Part shown: in pieces, positions 12,409 to 13,888 of the stretch
Position numbering within the stretch: the first letter of the stretch is position 1
Layout of the letters: each line of letters starts with the position of its first letter
Assembly (NCBI GenBank): GCA_015487435.1
Contig: WFPU01000039.1
Coordinates: 1 to 13,888 of the forward strand
From: Sulfurimonas sp.
GTDB lineage: Bacteria > Campylobacterota > Campylobacteria > Campylobacterales > Sulfurimonadaceae
Length of the DNA stretch: 13,888 nucleotides
Direction of reading: 5' to 3'
The notes under the pieces: generated by a model
What the model saw: only the letters and a program-made list of their open reading frames with translations
Told to the model about the DNA's origin: nothing
The model's database searches: none
Position numbers and translations under genes: made by a program

Positions 12409-12984
12409 TTATTTTTTTGGGATATTAATTTTCAATACCCCACTATCATATTGATGCGTTAAATTATCCAAATCTGCATTTTGAGGTAAAATAAAACTTC
12501 TTGAAAAAGACTGATAATAGCGTTCTTTATGGATATAGTTACTACTATTATCTTCTTTGCTAAATTCAGACTTTGCATAAACACTAAGAGTGTTTTCTCG
12601 ATTTGTAATTTCTATATTTTGTTTTTGCGCTCCAGGTATATTTAGCTCAATTATATATTTATTATCATCTTCTTTAATGTCAGATAAGGGTCTTATGTCC
12701 ATCTGTGAAAAGGCTTCCTTAAAAAATGGATCATCAGCAAAAAGAGAGTTAAGCTGCCCAAAACTTTTTTGCATTTGCTCCTGCATCTGTTGCATCTGTA
12801 TAAATGGATCAATACTATGTGCATTAAAAAAATTATTAGCCCCAACCTTAGTGTTATGCTCTTGCTGTGATTTTGTTTTTTTAATACTCTCATTCAAGTC
12901 ATATAAAAAATAACTTTGTGCGACAATAACAGAAGCAAAAAGGGCAAGGATGCCCATAAAAAACTTTGTTTTATCAGCCTTCAT
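12409..12984 (-). CDS. membrane-anchored or exported small heat-shock protein (Hsp20)
   Basis: A 191-aa protein with two parts. Residues 4-7 are basic (DKTK) and 8-28 form one hydrophobic segment (FFMGILALFASVIVAQSYFLY), acting as a signal anchor or a signal peptide cleaved near IVA-Q (22/23). A linker follows that is rich in Gln and Met (QMQQMQEQMQK, 63-73). From about 97 to the end is an alpha-crystallin domain: YIIELNIPGAQKQNIEI (110-126), LSVYAKSE (133-140), YYQSFSRSFILPQNAD (156-171) and the closing GVLKINIPK (182-190). There is no C-terminal extension with an I-x-I motif. The fold suggests ATP-independent holdase activity, but the N-terminus predicts location at the periplasmic face, unusual for Hsp20. 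ATG at 12984 follows AAGGGG by 6 nt, and that ribosome site overlaps the stop of the preceding gene. It is third in a three-gene series. Confidence 0.88.
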   Translation of the reverse strand: MKADKTKFFMGILALFASVIVAQSYFLYDLNESIKKTKSQQEHNTKVGANNFFNAHSIDPFIQMQQMQEQMQKSFGQLNSLFADDPFFKEAFSQMDIRPLSDIKEDDNKYIIELNIPGAQKQNIEITNRENTLSVYAKSEFSKEDNSSNYIHKERYYQSFSRSFILPQNADLDNLTHQYDSGVLKINIPKK

Positions 12985-12994
12985 TTTTGACCCC

Positions 12995-13420
12995 TTATTT
13001 AATATTTATACGTCTAGGTTTCGCACTTTTTATTTTTTCAAGCTCAATCACTAAGCGACCATCATTAAAAGAAGCATCTATTTTTTCTTTATCGATGTTA
13101 TCAGGTAAAACATAATGTCTTTGAATCTTTCCAAATGAACTCTCACAAATATAATAATCATCCCTGCTAAGTTCATTTTTGTAATGTCGAACAGCACTTA
13201 CGATAAGAAGATCATCTTCAATTTGTATATTAATCTCATCTTTTTTAACACCAGGTAAATCTACTTCTAAATGAAAATTTCCATTTTCTTTTTTAGCAAG
13301 ATTTGAAAAAGGGAGATGACTTGCTAGGTTATCAAAGGCATCAGATACCTTTTTACCAACTATTTCAACTCCTTTTTCTATCTCCGATCCAAGTTCTTTT
13401 GCATGTTTAATAATATTCAT
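12995..13420 (-). CDS. small heat-shock protein, Hsp20/alpha-crystallin family
   Basis: An ATP-independent cytosolic chaperone that binds unfolding proteins. The 141-aa protein has a 45-residue N-terminal arm, an alpha-crystallin domain (about 46-130: FHLEVDLPGVKKDEINI at 49-65, LLIVSAVR, FGKIQRHYVLPDNID at 96-110, FNDGRLVIELEK), and a C-terminal RRINIK carrying the I-x-I assembly motif (138-140). It differs from the first gene of the series mainly in the N-terminal arm, which is more basic and helical and lacks the MREFRKGF start. ATG at 13420 has GAGGAG 6 nt upstream; this site overlaps the TAG of the preceding gene, an 11-nt gap that suggests coupled translation. Confidence 0.93.
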   Translation of the reverse strand: MNIIKHAKELGSEIEKGVEIVGKKVSDAFDNLASHLPFSNLAKKENGNFHLEVDLPGVKKDEINIQIEDDLLIVSAVRHYKNELSRDDYYICESSFGKIQRHYVLPDNIDKEKIDASFNDGRLVIELEKIKSAKPRRINIK

Positions 13421-13431
13421 CTTTTGCTCCT

Positions 13432-13881
13432 CTAATTAATACTAATTTTTTTAACTTTATTGGTTTTTTCTTCTTTAAGCTTTGGCACAATAATTTCTAA
13501 AACACCATCTGTTGATTCCGCATGAATATTTTCTATATCTGCTTCTTCAGGAAGGGTAAAAGAACGTGAAAATGAGCCAAAAGAACTCTCTATTTTATAA
13601 TAGCTTTCTTCTTTAACTTCATCTTTAAAATTTCTCTCACCTGAAATCACAAGAATGTTGTCTTCAATGCTGATATTTATATCGTCCTTACTCATTCCAG
13701 GTAAGTCTACCTCAACATGATAGGCATATTTTCCCTCTCGTGTATTAATAGAAGGGACAAAATCTGTTTTTAACGTATCTGTGCTAGATGATGGCATCTC
13801 ATCTAACATGCTATTTAAAAGATTAAATCCTTTTCTAAATTCTCTCATTTGTAAATTTGGGTTGTATCGTGCTACTATCAT
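13432..13881 (-). CDS. small heat-shock protein, Hsp20/alpha-crystallin family (first of three)
   Basis: A 149-aa cytosolic holdase chaperone of the bacterial class A type. The N-terminal arm (1-42) includes REFRKGFNLLNSMLDEM (13-29). The alpha-crystallin domain (about 43-134) contains YHVEVDLPGMSKDDINI (54-70), ILVISGER (76-83), YYKIESSFGSFSRSFTLPEE (94-113) and DGVLEIIVPK (125-134). The C-terminal KKISIN provides the I-x-I motif (146-148). This is the most typical of the three paralogues and probably the promoter-proximal gene. Only 7 bases upstream of the ATG lie in the window, so its promoter and any heat-shock control element cannot be judged. No Shine-Dalgarno is visible in those bases, and a second in-frame ATG (residue 12) is possible but also lacks one. 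Confidence 0.94.
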   Translation of the reverse strand: MIVARYNPNLQMREFRKGFNLLNSMLDEMPSSSTDTLKTDFVPSINTREGKYAYHVEVDLPGMSKDDINISIEDNILVISGERNFKDEVKEESYYKIESSFGSFSRSFTLPEEADIENIHAESTDGVLEIIVPKLKEEKTNKVKKISIN

Positions 13882-13888
13882 TATAATC

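Noticed and set aside
13882..13888. Search for a CIRCE or other heat-shock control site upstream of the first Hsp20 gene.
   Set aside because: Only 7 bases upstream are in the window, so nothing can be concluded; no CIRCE sequence was seen elsewhere.
1..13888. CRISPR array, tRNA, rRNA, insertion sequence or phage genes.
   Set aside because: No regularly spaced direct repeats, cloverleaf-like sequences, transposase or phage motifs were found; the repeats present are few and dispersed.

Overview
This AT-rich window looks like the chromosome of a Campylobacterota (epsilonproteobacterium), most like Sulfurimonas or its relatives. The reasons are the tightly packed pdxJ-pdxA pair with a 4-nt overlap, the style of the proteins, and promoters made of a T-run plus a TAnAAT -10 box without a clear -35. 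The assignment is inferred from sequence character; no database was searched.

Layout. At the left edge is the 3' end of an unrecognised + strand gene (1-146). It converges with a minus-strand unit: a tiny lipoprotein gene (2026-2127), pdxJ (1219-2019) and pdxA (308-1222), which make pyridoxal phosphate by the DXP-dependent route. Upstream, also on minus, is a DUF255/YyaL/SPATA20-type thioredoxin-fold protein (2166-3878). A divergent region leads to a + strand cation diffusion facilitator (4176-5060). Its stop overlaps the stop of a minus-strand UvrD/Rep/PcrA-type helicase (5057-7141). A second divergent region leads to valS (7484-10111), followed 4 nt later by a SulP anion transporter with a STAS domain (10116-11654). 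The right end is a minus-strand block: three small heat-shock proteins in a row (13432-13881, 12995-13420, 12409-12984), then a Crp/Fnr-family regulator (11702-12370).

Most genes are housekeeping or common accessory genes. Four things stand out. (1) All three longer intergenic gaps carry copies of an imperfect palindromic repeat; two short copies differ by paired changes that keep the hairpin. (2) The third small heat-shock protein has an N-terminal membrane or signal segment, so its alpha-crystallin domain probably lies outside the cytoplasm. (3) The Crp/Fnr gene is preceded by a perfect 8-6-8 dyad with the same geometry as a CRP site. The -10 box sits in its centre and the start codon at its edge, which suggests autoregulation and possibly a leaderless mRNA. 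(4) The DUF255 protein is short because a large internal segment usual in the family is missing.

No rRNA, tRNA, CRISPR array, insertion sequence or prophage gene was seen.
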